This document shows, piece by piece, positions 34,169 to 43,860 of a stretch of DNA of 64,000 nt. Positions within the stretch are counted from its first letter, which is position 1, and each line of letters opens with the position of its first letter. The DNA is taken from positions 1-64,000 of the forward strand of contig JAVJRK010000009.1 of assembly GCA_040218445.1 (NCBI GenBank), read 5' to 3'. Both the position numbers and the translations under genes were made by a program. This DNA comes from UBA1479 sp040218445 (GTDB lineage Bacteria > Pseudomonadota > Alphaproteobacteria > Rhodospirillales > Casp-alpha2). The notes under the pieces were generated by a model. That model ran no database searches and was not told the origin of the DNA. It saw only the letters and a list, made by a program, of their open reading frames with translations.

Positions 34169-36466
34169 TTGGCCAAATCTCCAAAATCCAAGCCGCCCTT
34201 CCCGACCCGGGAAGAGGTTCTGGAATTCATCCAGTCAAGCCCCAAGCGCGTCGGCAAGCGCGAAATCGCGCGCGCCTTCAAACTGGGGGCCGAAGGCAAG
34301 ATCATGCTGCGCGAAATGCTGAAGGGCTTCGAGGCCGAGGGTCTTTTGCAGCGGGGCCGCGGACGGCGCTTCGCCGAAGCGGGCTCCCTGCCCGAGGTCA
34401 CCGTCCTGCGCATTTCCGGCATCGATACCGATGGCGACCTGCTGGCCAAACCTGATTCCTGGGATGAAGACGCGGGCGAGGCCCCCGTCATCTATATGGC
34501 GCCGGAGCGCAAGGGCCAGCCAGCCCTGGGCATCGGGGACCGTGTCCTGGCGCGACTGGAGCGAAGCGGGCGCGGCAGCTATCAGGGCCGGACCATCCGC
34601 CGCCTGCCATCGGCCCCGGCGGCGATCATGGGCGTCTATCGCGTGGTCGACGGTGAAGGCCGCATCGAAAGCACCGACCGCAAGGCCAAACAGGATTTCG
34701 TCGTGCCCGCGGGCCAGGCCGGCGGCGCCAAGCCGGGTGATCTGGTACGCGCCAGTGTCCTGCCGGGCAAGGCCCTGGGCCTGCGCAAGGCCAAGGTGAC
34801 GGATGTTTTGGGCGGCATGGATGACCCCAAATCCGTGAGCCTGATTTCCATCCACGAACACGAACTGCCCAGCGAATTTCCGCCCGAAGCATTGGATCAG
34901 GCAAAGGCCGCAGGGCCGGCGCCGCTTGGCAACCGGGTCGACCTGCGCGACCTGCCGCTGGTCACGATCGACGGCGCCGACGCCCGAGACTTCGACGATG
35001 CCGTGTTCGCGGAACCCGACCCGGACCATCCCGGCGGCTGGCACCTGATCGTCGCCATCGCCGATGTCTCGTGGTACGTGCGGCCCGGCGATGCCCTGGA
35101 CCGCAGCGCTTATGACCGGGGCAACAGCGTTTATTTCCCGGACCGCGTGGTGCCCATGCTGCCCCACGAACTGTCGACCGGATGGTGTTCGCTGAACCCC
35201 AAGGAAGACCGCCCCTGCCTGATCGCCCATATGTGGATCGACCAGGACGGCAATCTGAAACGCCACCGGTTCGAACGCGCCCTGATGCGCTCCGCCGCGC
35301 GCCTGACCTACGAACAGGTTCAGGCCGCCCACGACGGGCAGGTCGACGACACCACGGACGTGCTGGTCAAGGACGTCATCACACCGCTTTACGGTGCTTA
35401 CGCAGCCCTGTCGCGAAACCGACAGACACGCGGCGTGCTGGACCTGGACATGCCCGAACGCAAGGTCATCATCGGTGACGCCGGCGAAGTCGCCGAGATC
35501 GCGCAGCGCGAACGGCTCGACAGCCATAAACTGATCGAAGAATTCATGATCACCGCCAACGTGGCGGCGGCGGAGACTCTTGAAAAGAAAAGTCTTCCCT
35601 GCATGTACCGAATTCATGATCAGCCCAGCCCGACGAAGATCGACGCCCTGGGCGAAGCGCTTTCGACCATCAACTTGAGCCTCGCCAAAGGCCAGGTCAT
35701 GCAACCCCGAAGCTTCAACCAAATCCTGTCCAAGGCCCGTGGCGGCCCGTTTGAGCGCATGGTGCAGGAACTGGTCCTCCGTTCCCAAGCCCAGGCGGAA
35801 TATTCCCCCGACAACATCGGCCACTTCGGTCTGGCGCTGCGCCGGTACTGTCATTTCACCTCGCCGATCCGGCGTTATTCGGACCTTTTGGTTCACCGCG
35901 CACTGATCCTGGCCGGCAAGATGGGTGACGGGGGATTGCCCGCCGACCACAAGGATTTCGCCGAAATGGGCCAGCATCTGTCGTTCACCGAACGCCGTGC
36001 GGCGGCGGCGGAACGCGGTGCCATCGACCGGTTCGTCACCCAATTTTTGGCGGATCGCGTGGGGGCGACCTTCCAGGGGCGGATCAACGGAGTCACCCGG
36101 TTCGGCCTGTTCATCACCCTGAACGATACCGGGGCCGACGGGCTGATCCCGATCCGGTCCCTGCCCGACGACTATTACATCCATGACGAGGCCCATAATC
36201 GCCTGCGTGGGCGGTCCAACGGCAAGACCTATGTCCTGGGCGCGCAGGTGGAAGTCATGCTGGTCGAGGCCCGGCCGTTGACCGGCGGCATGATCTTCGA
36301 ACTGCTGGACGATGGGTCCGGGCCCGGCGGCGGCGCACGGGCACGGCTTGGCGCCGGCAAGCGGACTTCGGGCGGTGGGCGCAAAAACCCCGGGCGCAGC
36401 GGCGGCAAGGACAAGACTCGCAAAAGCAAGGGCAAGAGCAAAGCCAGCCGGCGAAAACGGGGCTAG
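34169..36466 (+). CDS. rnr: Ribonuclease R
   Basis: A 765-residue 3'-to-5' exoribonuclease degrading structured RNA. An N-terminal winged-helix region (about 10-60) and cold-shock-type domains precede the RNB catalytic domain, with its acidic motif TIDGADARDFDDAVFAE near residue 268-284. An S1 domain (about 628-705; GATFQGRINGVTRFGLFI) and a basic C-terminal tail end the protein. The start is a TTG at 34169; no ATG gives the conserved N terminus. It lies 21 bases after topA. Confidence 0.94.
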   Translation: MAKSPKSKPPFPTREEVLEFIQSSPKRVGKREIARAFKLGAEGKIMLREMLKGFEAEGLLQRGRGRRFAEAGSLPEVTVLRISGIDTDGDLLAKPDSWDEDAGEAPVIYMAPERKGQPALGIGDRVLARLERSGRGSYQGRTIRRLPSAPAAIMGVYRVVDGEGRIESTDRKAKQDFVVPAGQAGGAKPGDLVRASVLPGKALGLRKAKVTDVLGGMDDPKSVSLISIHEHELPSEFPPEALDQAKAAGPAPLGNRVDLRDLPLVTIDGADARDFDDAVFAEPDPDHPGGWHLIVAIADVSWYVRPGDALDRSAYDRGNSVYFPDRVVPMLPHELSTGWCSLNPKEDRPCLIAHMWIDQDGNLKRHRFERALMRSAARLTYEQVQAAHDGQVDDTTDVLVKDVITPLYGAYAALSRNRQTRGVLDLDMPERKVIIGDAGEVAEIAQRERLDSHKLIEEFMITANVAAAETLEKKSLPCMYRIHDQPSPTKIDALGEALSTINLSLAKGQVMQPRSFNQILSKARGGPFERMVQELVLRSQAQAEYSPDNIGHFGLALRRYCHFTSPIRRYSDLLVHRALILAGKMGDGGLPADHKDFAEMGQHLSFTERRAAAAERGAIDRFVTQFLADRVGATFQGRINGVTRFGLFITLNDTGADGLIPIRSLPDDYYIHDEAHNRLRGRSNGKTYVLGAQVEVMLVEARPLTGGMIFELLDDGSGPGGGARARLGAGKRTSGGGRKNPGRSGGKDKTRKSKGKSKASRRKRG

Positions 36467-36525
36467 GCGCTTGGCCTAAAACGTTTTCATGATGACGCCC
36501 GCCTGAAAATCACCGACAATCCCCT

Positions 36526-38148
36526 ATGATGTTTGGCATGTCGGACCTTGCTGACGTGTTCCGCTTCGGCCGGAAATTGACCGCCCTTTCGGCGGCGGTT
36601 TTGCTGTCGGCATGCGCGGCGACGGCCCCGGCGCCGGAAACGGCAAATAAGGACGATGCCTTTTCCTTGCCGGCCGCGACCGAAGTCATCGCCGCCGGAT
36701 ACGAAAACATCGCCGATAAATACCTTGAACGCCTGGACGTCGGCACAATCGGTGCCGAAGGCCTGCGCGGCCTGGGCGCGATCGATCCGGCTTTTGCCAT
36801 CGACCTTCAGACCGATACGGTGCGGCTCACCGATAACGGACAGGAATTCGCCCGCGAACATCTGCCGAAAGACAATGATTCATACGCCTGGGCGGCATTG
36901 ACAGCACGGGCGTCGCTGGCCGCGCGCAGCCGATCCGAAGAAATGCGCCGCGCCAGCCCGGAAAAAATCTACGAAGCCGTGTTCGACGGCATGCTTTCGG
37001 AACTGGATATCTACTCCCGCTATTCCGGGCGCGACGAAGCACAGCGCAACCGCGCCCGCCGTGATGGGTTCGGCGGCATCGGCATCCGCTTCCGACAAAA
37101 AGACGACACGACCCAGGTGTACCGCATCACGCCCGGCACGCCGGCCGCCGAGGCGGGCCTGAAAACGGGTGATGTCATCGTTTCCGCCGATGGTGTGGCG
37201 TTACAGGGCCTGCCTGCGCGCAAGATCGTCAAACTGTTGCGTGGTCCCGTCGATACGGCCGTTCGCCTGCACCTGACCCGTCCGGACCGCCCCAAGGGAT
37301 GGACCGTCAGCCTGATCCGGCGCCATATCGTGCCGGTCACGGTCAGCCATACAGTCAAGGACGGCATCCTTTATATGGCCGTCGACAGCTTCAATCAGAA
37401 GACCGCCGCCTCCGTGAAGAAAACCGTCCTCAAGGTCAAAGCCCAAAGCGGCACGCCGCTTAAAGGCATGGTCATGGATTTACGGGGCAACCCGGGCGGC
37501 TTGTTGCGCCAGTCCATCAAACTGGCGAACCTGTTCCTGACCCAAGGCCATATCATCACCACGCGGGGCCGCCACCCGGACAGCGTTCATCACTACAATG
37601 CCGACGGGACCGACATTCTGAACGGCCTGCCGCTGGTCATCCTGATCGACGGAAAATCCGCCTCCGCCGCCGAAATCACGGCCGCCGCCCTGCAGGACCG
37701 CGGCCGCGCCGTGGTCGTCGGCACCTCGTCCTACGGCAAGGGCAGCGTGCAGACCGTGATCCGCCTGCCCAATGATGGTGAGTTGACCATTACCTGGTCC
37801 CGTCTGATCACGCCGACGGGATATACCCTGCATGGGCTGGGCGTGCATCCCGTGGTCTGCACCTCGTCCTTGGCCCAAATTCCGGCGTCACAGGACATTC
37901 CCGACCCCGTTCTGGCGGCAATCGGCGACGAACAATTCCAGACCGATGTGTTGGCCCGTTGGCGGCGCGGCGGGTTGCTTGACGAGAACGAACGCAGCCG
38001 CCTGCGGGATACCTGCCCGCCGGAACGCCACAATGACGCCAAGGACCGGGACGTGGCCCGGCGAATCATCGAAGACCGCACGCTTTATGCCCGTGCATTG
38101 ACCTTTACATCGGCCACGGCACGGGCCGACGCGGCAACCGCGGAATGA
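36526..38148 (+). CDS. S41-family C-terminal processing peptidase (lipoprotein)
   Basis: A 540-residue serine protease of the tail-specific protease family. The N terminus has a signal peptide with lipobox LLSAC, predicting a lipidated, periplasm-facing protein. A PDZ domain (about 180-250; GTPAAEAGLKTGDVIVSADG) precedes the catalytic domain, where the serine lies in DGKSASAAEITAAAL and the lysine in SSYGKGSVQT. Three ATGs (36526, 36529, 36538) are possible. Likely degrades or trims periplasmic or secreted proteins; targets unknown. Confidence 0.87.
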   Translation: MMFGMSDLADVFRFGRKLTALSAAVLLSACAATAPAPETANKDDAFSLPAATEVIAAGYENIADKYLERLDVGTIGAEGLRGLGAIDPAFAIDLQTDTVRLTDNGQEFAREHLPKDNDSYAWAALTARASLAARSRSEEMRRASPEKIYEAVFDGMLSELDIYSRYSGRDEAQRNRARRDGFGGIGIRFRQKDDTTQVYRITPGTPAAEAGLKTGDVIVSADGVALQGLPARKIVKLLRGPVDTAVRLHLTRPDRPKGWTVSLIRRHIVPVTVSHTVKDGILYMAVDSFNQKTAASVKKTVLKVKAQSGTPLKGMVMDLRGNPGGLLRQSIKLANLFLTQGHIITTRGRHPDSVHHYNADGTDILNGLPLVILIDGKSASAAEITAAALQDRGRAVVVGTSSYGKGSVQTVIRLPNDGELTITWSRLITPTGYTLHGLGVHPVVCTSSLAQIPASQDIPDPVLAAIGDEQFQTDVLARWRRGGLLDENERSRLRDTCPPERHNDAKDRDVARRIIEDRTLYARALTFTSATARADAATAE

Positions 38149-38186
38149 CGGCAGCAGCCAACTGACCGCCAACCGTCCCGAGGCAC

Positions 38187-38214
38187 TTGACTTGCGCGCC
38201 CGGCACTGTATGTT
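38187..38214 (+). promoter_or_regulatory. Predicted sigma-70-type promoter for rpmG
   Basis: TTGACT at 38187-38192 and TATGTT at 38209-38214 are separated by 16 bases, about 45 bases before the rpmG ATG. Spacing is slightly short of the optimum. Confidence 0.5.
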
Positions 38215-38258
38215 TCGCGCCTTCGACCTGATAAAAAACCTGAACGGAACTTCGGACC

Positions 38259-38426
38259 ATGGCAAAACCGGCCACGATTCTTGTGAAGATGGTCAGCACG
38301 GCTGACACGGGCTTCTTCTATGTCACCAAGAAGAATCCGCGCAATTCGACGGAAAAATTCGAAATGCGGAAATATGACCCTGTGGTCCGCAAGCATGTGA
38401 CGTTTAAGGAAGAAAAGATCAAGTAA
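38259..38426 (+). CDS. rpmG: 50S ribosomal protein L33
   Basis: A 55-residue ribosomal protein L33 of the alphaproteobacterial type. It reads MAKPATILVKMVSTADTG and includes the characteristic FYVTKKNPRNS and MRKYDPVVRKHV, ending in a lysine-rich KEEKIK. It lacks the zinc-binding cysteines of the C+ form, as is usual for this lineage. Short but unmistakable. A sigma-70-type promoter lies just upstream. Confidence 0.97.
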   Translation: MAKPATILVKMVSTADTGFFYVTKKNPRNSTEKFEMRKYDPVVRKHVTFKEEKIK

Positions 38427-38585
38427 GACGCCTGCCACGGGCCCCTGCTTGAATTTTCTTCACGACGCATTGCCCAGACCGCACCGGTCGAGCCTACTTC
38501 CATACATTACATTTCACGAATTCAGCCCTGCCCTTTGGTAAAAGTGCAGAAGGGCCGAGAAGCTGCGCTTCGGCTGCTTTAGCGG

Positions 38586-39974
38586 CTAGCTGCTCTTTTT
38601 CTCGGGCGGGTCGGCGCGCACCACGCGATCACGGCCGTCGTGCTTTGCCATGTACAACGCCTTGTCGGCCCGCGCGATCAAGTCTTCCGGGGTTTCCCCG
38701 GGTTCGACCGATTCCGCCACGCCCGCACTCAGGGTTACGGACAACTGGCTGCCATCAGGCAGGGTGATCGGGTCTTCCGAAATCTTGACCCGGATGCGGT
38801 CCGCGACCGTAAAGGCGACATCGATCGGTGTATCCGGCATGGCGATGACGAATTCTTCCCCGCCGAACCGGGCCGCCGTATCGAAACCGCGCACGTTGCG
38901 CAGCAGTCGCCGGGCAATCGTTTTCAGGACTTCGTCACCGGCCGCATGACCGTAGGTATCGTTGACGCGCTTAAAATGATCCAGGTCGATCAACACCAGG
39001 GACAGGCCGTGCCCGCCTTCGTCGGCCCGTTTGGCGATGCCATCCAGATGGGATTCCAGATAGCGGCGGTTATGCAGCCCCGTCAGGCCGTCTGTAAGCG
39101 CCATGGAGAGGTGTTGCTGGAAATTGGACTGCAGCATCTCCTGATAACGTTTACGCCGCACCTGGGTGCGCACGCGGGCCATGATCTCCTGTTCGTCGAC
39201 CGGGCGGACGACACAATCGTTGACCCCCAGTTCCAGGCCCTTGATCAGGTTGGTTTCATCTTCCGCATCCCCGATCAGCAAAATCGGCACCTGCCGCGTT
39301 GATTCCTGGGATCGAAGACGGGAAGCCAGCCGCAAGGGCTCATCCCCTTCGAAATCCATCGACACGACAACGACATCGGTTTCATTTTCCGCGATATACC
39401 CCACGGCATCGCCGTAGGAATGCAGCACGTTGACGGCATGCCCTTCACCTTCCAGGACTTTCTGGATATTGCCGCTTTGAATTTCGCTGGAATCGACAAC
39501 CACGACCCGTGCGTCACGGCCGTGGACATCGGTCATATCCGGTTCCACGTTGAACCCGAGATCTCGGGAAGTCTGCTGATGCAGCGACCATTGGTCGAAA
39601 GTGCGCTTCATACGCACCAGCGAGCGCACACGGGCGAACAGCATGGTGTCGTTCAGGGGTTTTGTCAGAAAGTCGTCCGCCCCGGCCTGCAGGCCGTTGA
39701 CGCGGTCGCGCATGTCGCTCAGCGCCGTGACCATGACGACGGGAATATGGGCCGTGCGGGGATTCTGCTTGATACGCCGGCAGGCTTCGAAGCCATCCAT
39801 GCCCGGCATCATGACGTCCAACAGCACAATGTCGGGCATTTCCTCGGCCACAAGGTCCAGGGCCGTCGGACCATCGTGCGCCGTGATGACGTCGTAATAT
39901 TCGCTGGTCAATTTGGCTGCCAGCACCTTAACGCTGGCCGCCATGTCATCGACGATGAGGATCCGTGCCGACAT
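38586..39974 (-). CDS. pleD: Response regulator diguanylate cyclase PleD
   Basis: A 462-residue PleD with two receiver domains and a GGDEF domain. The first receiver (1-120) has its phospho-acceptor in VLLDVMMPGMDG. The second (about 155-275) is degenerate: the equivalent strand reads VVVVSMDFEGDE, with Ser at the acceptor position, consistent with the adaptor receiver of Caulobacter PleD. The cyclase site is FGGEEF, with RGFD five residues upstream as the RxxD feedback site. Makes cyclic di-GMP during cell-cycle development. It follows divK by 26 bases. Confidence 0.96.
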   Translation of the reverse strand: MSARILIVDDMAASVKVLAAKLTSEYYDVITAHDGPTALDLVAEEMPDIVLLDVMMPGMDGFEACRRIKQNPRTAHIPVVMVTALSDMRDRVNGLQAGADDFLTKPLNDTMLFARVRSLVRMKRTFDQWSLHQQTSRDLGFNVEPDMTDVHGRDARVVVVDSSEIQSGNIQKVLEGEGHAVNVLHSYGDAVGYIAENETDVVVVSMDFEGDEPLRLASRLRSQESTRQVPILLIGDAEDETNLIKGLELGVNDCVVRPVDEQEIMARVRTQVRRKRYQEMLQSNFQQHLSMALTDGLTGLHNRRYLESHLDGIAKRADEGGHGLSLVLIDLDHFKRVNDTYGHAAGDEVLKTIARRLLRNVRGFDTAARFGGEEFVIAMPDTPIDVAFTVADRIRVKISEDPITLPDGSQLSVTLSAGVAESVEPGETPEDLIARADKALYMAKHDGRDRVVRADPPEKKSS

Positions 39975-40000
39975 GCCCCGTTACCGCCCGTCTGCGGTGG

Positions 40001-40366
40001 TTAGCCGAGGAACTTCGCCACCGTTTCCAGGAACGTAGGGACCGAAATCGGCTTGGCGATATACCCTTCACAGCCGCCTTCCCGGATTTTCTCCTCATCC
40101 CCCTTCATGGCAAAGGCGGTGACGGCAATGACCGGGATTTCCTTCAAAGAATCATCGGCCTTGAGCATTTTCGTGACTTCCAGCCCGGAAATCTCCGGCA
40201 ACTGAATATCCATCAGGATCAGATCGGGACGATGTTCCTGCGCAAGCTGGATGGCGTCACGGCCGTCCATCGTCTGGATGGTGTTGTATCCATTCGCCTG
40301 GAGAAGGTCGTTGAACAACTTCATGTTGAGATCGTTGTCCTCAACAATCAAAATCGTTTTCGCCAT
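40001..40366 (-). CDS. divK: Cell-division response regulator DivK
   Basis: A 121-residue single receiver domain. The acidic pocket EDN, the phospho-acceptor D in LILMDIQLPEISG, and the conserved T and K (VTAFAMK, YIAKPI) are present. In alphaproteobacteria DivK allosterically controls the DivJ/PleC and CckA kinases. Its position directly before pleD matches the Caulobacter arrangement and supports the name. Confidence 0.96.
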   Translation of the reverse strand: MAKTILIVEDNDLNMKLFNDLLQANGYNTIQTMDGRDAIQLAQEHRPDLILMDIQLPEISGLEVTKMLKADDSLKEIPVIAVTAFAMKGDEEKIREGGCEGYIAKPISVPTFLETVAKFLG

Positions 40367-40528
40367 AATTCTTTCTTCCGATCAATTTCAGAGCCGCATA
40401 CGGAGCCCGGTTCGGCACCGCGACCCATGCCCGGTTTTTGGAACCGGAAAGCGCAGATATCACCGTTTCAGTTAGCCGAGATAGTGTCCGAAACATCCGG
40501 GCAAGTCAAACGGCTGAGCGCCCGCCCA

Positions 40529-41227
40529 TCATTCACCCCGAACCTCCTCGACCATGTCTTCAAGGCGGTCAACATCTTCAATCACCAGGCGATCCTTCTG
40601 CCGCTCCACCACGCCCTGACGCGCCAGGTCCGATAGCACGCGGGCGACGGTCTCCCGCGTGGTTGAAACGCGGCTGGCGATGTCTCCGTGAACGGGAATA
40701 GGCACAAGTTCGGCGCGATTTTCACCGACCATGCTGTTCCGCGCGAGGCGCAGCAGATCGGCCTGAACCCGGTTATTGGCGGCCAGGGTGCTGAGATCCA
40801 TGATGCGGTCCGTCGAGGTTCTGACGATGCGCGTCAGCGCGCGCATCAAGCGCAGAGTGACCTCGAAATGTTCCGACAACAGCTGATGAAATCGCTCTTG
40901 CGACAGGGATGCGATGACCGTGTCCTTCATCGCCATGACGCTGGCGGACCGGGGTTCTCCGTCGATCGCGGCAAGATCCCCGAAATGTCCCCCGGCGTTC
41001 ACGTCATCCAGGGTGATTTCCCGCCCCGACAACGAATAGATGACCACCCGTGCAGTCCCAGACGCGACAAAGAAAACATCCTGGGTCTCGCTTTGCCGGT
41101 CGATGATCTGTTCCTGGGCGGCGTAAGATTTCCACGAACAGGCATGTTCCAGCCGTTCGATTTCCGTTTCGTTCAAATCTTCGAGAAGATCAATATGCGC
41201 CAGCGAGCGCGCATTTCCGTCCGACAC
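40529..41227 (-). CDS. Crp/Fnr-family transcriptional regulator
   Basis: A 232-residue regulator with a cyclic-nucleotide-binding domain (about 15-130) and a winged helix (about 155-225; TRETVARVLSDLARQG as recognition helix). The phosphate-binding cassette GDLAAIDGEPRSASV keeps the Arg and Ser expected for cyclic-nucleotide binding. The cluster of N-terminal cysteines that holds an iron-sulfur centre in FNR is absent. So it is closer to CRP than to FNR. Targets are unknown; a gamma-glutamyltransferase-like gene lies directly upstream. Confidence 0.88.
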   Translation of the reverse strand: MSDGNARSLAHIDLLEDLNETEIERLEHACSWKSYAAQEQIIDRQSETQDVFFVASGTARVVIYSLSGREITLDDVNAGGHFGDLAAIDGEPRSASVMAMKDTVIASLSQERFHQLLSEHFEVTLRLMRALTRIVRTSTDRIMDLSTLAANNRVQADLLRLARNSMVGENRAELVPIPVHGDIASRVSTTRETVARVLSDLARQGVVERQKDRLVIEDVDRLEDMVEEVRGE

Positions 41228-41332
41228 GGATCCATTCCTTCGTCTAACCCCGAGAGCTCTTTTATTAACATGATCTTATTCAATAAGTTATGCCAGTTCC
41301 AAAGGATAATGAACGCCACAGCGCCCGGCCTT

Positions 41333-42886
41333 TCAGCGCCCGATAATGGCCGCCGCACCTGCGCGGCGGGGATCTCCGGCCGCCTGTTGCAGATCAGGGC
41401 CCGCCGTGACCGCATGCACCCCGCCGAAAAACAGGTTCCGATCTGGCCATATCCGGGTATCCGGAATTTCCGCCCGGAGTGCCTGCACGGCCCTCTCCGG
41501 CCATCCGGGCTCCACATCCAGACATCCCTGCTCCAAATGGAAGCGCGGTGCGGACACAGCCTCCTCGACGGTCATGGAAAATGCGGTCAGGTTCAAGATT
41601 ACCTGCAGAATGGCGGTGCGGATGCGGTTGGACCCGCCGGAGCCCAGAACCATCAATCGCCCCGGCTGCTCGATAATCGTCGGCGCCATCATCGACCCCA
41701 TACGCACGTCCAACGGCCAGGAATCAAGGCCCTGCGGGTTGATGTCTTCTTCGCCCAGCATGTTGTTCATCATCACGCCCGTGCCGGGAATGACATATCC
41801 AGCCCCTTCGCCGTTGGACAAGGTCAGCGCACAGGCGTTGTCATCACCATCGATGATGCTGATATGGGTGGTTCCACGCCGCGCCTGGGGATGGCTGGCC
41901 AAGGCCTGCCGGTAGGCGGATAGGTTTTCGCAGCCCAGCAGTTGCGACAGGGCTGTTCGGTTGCGTGCCTCTTCGGTCACCGCCATCGCCCGCAGAAGAG
42001 CCAAGGCATGATCTGCTGTCCCCCAGGTACCATCGAGCCCCATCGTCCCTTCCAAAAGCTTCAAGGCGAACGCGACCAGCACACCGCCGGTCGATGGCAG
42101 CGGATTGGTAAAAACCTGTGTGTCCGCGACATCCACGGCCAGGGGCTCCCGCTCCACGGTCCGGTAGCTTGCCAGATCTTCCCGGGAAAGCGTGCCCAGG
42201 CCATCCCGGCAATCCTCGGCAATACGATTGGCGATCTCCCCTTCGTAGAACAGACGCGGCCCTTCACGCACCAAGGCATCCAGAAAATCGGCCGCATCCA
42301 GATTGCGGAAATGATCCCCCTCCCCGATCAATCGCCCCGGGTCGCCGGGACAGGCGAAAATACACCGTGCCGCGTCACTGATCATGTAGATGGGACCGAC
42401 GACACTGAACAAATACGCTTGGAACGGAGAGACTTCGTAGCCGTCCCGCGCGGCTTCCAGGGCCGGTTCGATAAGACGTTCAAGCGGCATGTGCCCCAAT
42501 GCATCATGAACGTGAAACAAGCCATCCACGACCCCCGGCACGGCCATGGACCCCAGACCGATATGGAATTCCTGCTGCGCCGGGCCAAAATCGGCAACGA
42601 CCGGGTAGAAATCCCGGGCACCCGGGACAGGCCCCCGTTTCGGGGTCTGGGCAAAAAAATCGAACAGTTTCGCCGGTGAATTGACAGGCCGCGCCAACAA
42701 AAAACCGCCGCCGCCGAAAGACGCAAGAACGGGTTCGGCCACGGTCGCCATGCACATGGCGCCCAGGGCCGCATCGAACGCATTGCCGCCGGCTTTCAGA
42801 ATGTCACGGGCGGCATTGACGGTCATCGGGTGCCCTGCCGCGACTGCCCCGGCATATCTTCCATGCGATATCGCTGTAGCCTCCAT
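41333..42886 (-). CDS. Gamma-glutamyltransferase-family N-terminal-nucleophile hydrolase
   Basis: A 517-residue member of the gamma-glutamyltranspeptidase family, made as a precursor that cleaves itself before a threonine to expose the nucleophile. That threonine is in RRGTTHISIIDGD (near residue 338). N-terminal GRYAGAVAAGHPMTVNAAR and GGNAFDAALGA and the oxyanion region GSGGSNRIRTAI are typical. No signal peptide is seen, unlike periplasmic E. coli Ggt. The start at 42886 has a GAGGGG site. Substrate may be glutathione or another gamma-glutamyl or amide compound. Confidence 0.87.
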   Translation of the reverse strand: MEATAISHGRYAGAVAAGHPMTVNAARDILKAGGNAFDAALGAMCMATVAEPVLASFGGGGFLLARPVNSPAKLFDFFAQTPKRGPVPGARDFYPVVADFGPAQQEFHIGLGSMAVPGVVDGLFHVHDALGHMPLERLIEPALEAARDGYEVSPFQAYLFSVVGPIYMISDAARCIFACPGDPGRLIGEGDHFRNLDAADFLDALVREGPRLFYEGEIANRIAEDCRDGLGTLSREDLASYRTVEREPLAVDVADTQVFTNPLPSTGGVLVAFALKLLEGTMGLDGTWGTADHALALLRAMAVTEEARNRTALSQLLGCENLSAYRQALASHPQARRGTTHISIIDGDDNACALTLSNGEGAGYVIPGTGVMMNNMLGEEDINPQGLDSWPLDVRMGSMMAPTIIEQPGRLMVLGSGGSNRIRTAILQVILNLTAFSMTVEEAVSAPRFHLEQGCLDVEPGWPERAVQALRAEIPDTRIWPDRNLFFGGVHAVTAGPDLQQAAGDPRRAGAAAIIGR

Positions 42887-43127
42887 TTGGCCACCCCTCG
42901 GTCCGGTCCTGTCCGTTTCTGGCTTGGATTTCACCGCCGCTACCCTTATATCGGAATTAACTATTTTATGTTCTAATGGCCTTTCGACTGATCCATTAAC
43001 AGCCTTCAAGGGTGCCTCCCCCGCACTTTTGGGTCGCGTGACGTCGAAAGCGGCATATATGCAAAAACAACGCGGGTGAGAGTCCTAAAGCTGGCGTTCA
43101 AAGCGCCCGCAATAGACGGAAATGACG

Positions 43128-43751
43128 ATGAACCGATTTTTCCATTTCGCGCTGGCCTTGATCCTGAGCCTCGGTGTATCGGCCGGGGCGATGGCAACTG
43201 ACGGCCAGTTGAACGCAATTTCTTCGAAACCTCTGCCCGGCGGCAAGATTCTGTCGGTGCGGGCGCTTGACGATTCGGATGAATCCCTGGCACTGGTCGA
43301 GCAGTTTCAGCGGGAACTTGCGGCCCGCGGCTATCGCGTAGATTCCAAGGCCGACCTGGTCTTGACGTTCGAAATTATTGACGAACTGGGCGCCTACACC
43401 TTTTCCGATCAACGTTATTACGTGGACGTGCAGGGCCAAAAAGGCACCAGCACAGGCACGGAAGGCACGGAAGGCACGGAAGCGCGGCTTAACGTCTTCA
43501 ATTCCAAAACCGGCGGTATCTTGAACGAAGGCCGGGGCGGCACAAAGATCGTCACGCCGACCAAGTACCGCCTGAAAGTAACCATCGACGGTCCGGCCGA
43601 AGCCGGCCGTATCGAACGGTATTGGCAAGGCTGGGCAACCGGAAACCTGGGGACATCGACCAACGAATCCTTGATCAGCGCCATGGTCGTGCCCCTGGTG
43701 GACGTCCTTGGCCGGACCATTAAGAACGAAACCTTCCCCCTTCCCAATTGA
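43128..43751 (+). CDS. Exported protein with short GTE repeat, unknown function
   Basis: A 207-residue protein with a clear signal peptide (MNRFFHFALALILSLGVSAG, cut near AMA) and a mixed alpha/beta mature part. Residues around 108-120 contain an imperfect repeat of Gly-Thr-Glu encoded by near-identical 9-base units (GGCACGGAA). The start at 43128 is preferred (GGAA 6 bases upstream) over ATG 43122. No domain is recognised; it may be a periplasmic or lipid-associated protein, conserved in position before hisZ only as far as this window shows. Confidence 0.7.
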   Translation: MNRFFHFALALILSLGVSAGAMATDGQLNAISSKPLPGGKILSVRALDDSDESLALVEQFQRELAARGYRVDSKADLVLTFEIIDELGAYTFSDQRYYVDVQGQKGTSTGTEGTEGTEARLNVFNSKTGGILNEGRGGTKIVTPTKYRLKVTIDGPAEAGRIERYWQGWATGNLGTSTNESLISAMVVPLVDVLGRTIKNETFPLPN

Positions 43752-43860
43752 CGGCATCCGCAACGGCGCTTGCCCCCTAGGGTCAAACCGTTTAGGAAAC
43801 GGGGCCGTGGACGGTCGATTGGCGGCCGGCCCGCGTTAACTCTTGAACTCGGCGCCACAG

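Noticed and set aside
34235..36196. 653-codon minus-strand open frame inside rnr
   Set aside because: Opposite strand has complete RNB and S1 domains. The minus frame shows no domain and reflects GC-rich codon bias.
40431..40447. CCGGTT/AACCGG hairpin between the Crp-type gene and divK
   Set aside because: A perfect 6-bp stem, but there is no T-run on either strand and no other sign of a terminator; too little to annotate.
41275..41287. CTTATTCAATAAG palindrome upstream of the Crp-type gene
   Set aside because: Short and AT-only in an AT-rich stretch, so chance is likely; no second copy was seen.
43788..43802. CCGTTT/AAACGG hairpin before hisZ
   Set aside because: Small stem without a T-run; probably chance.
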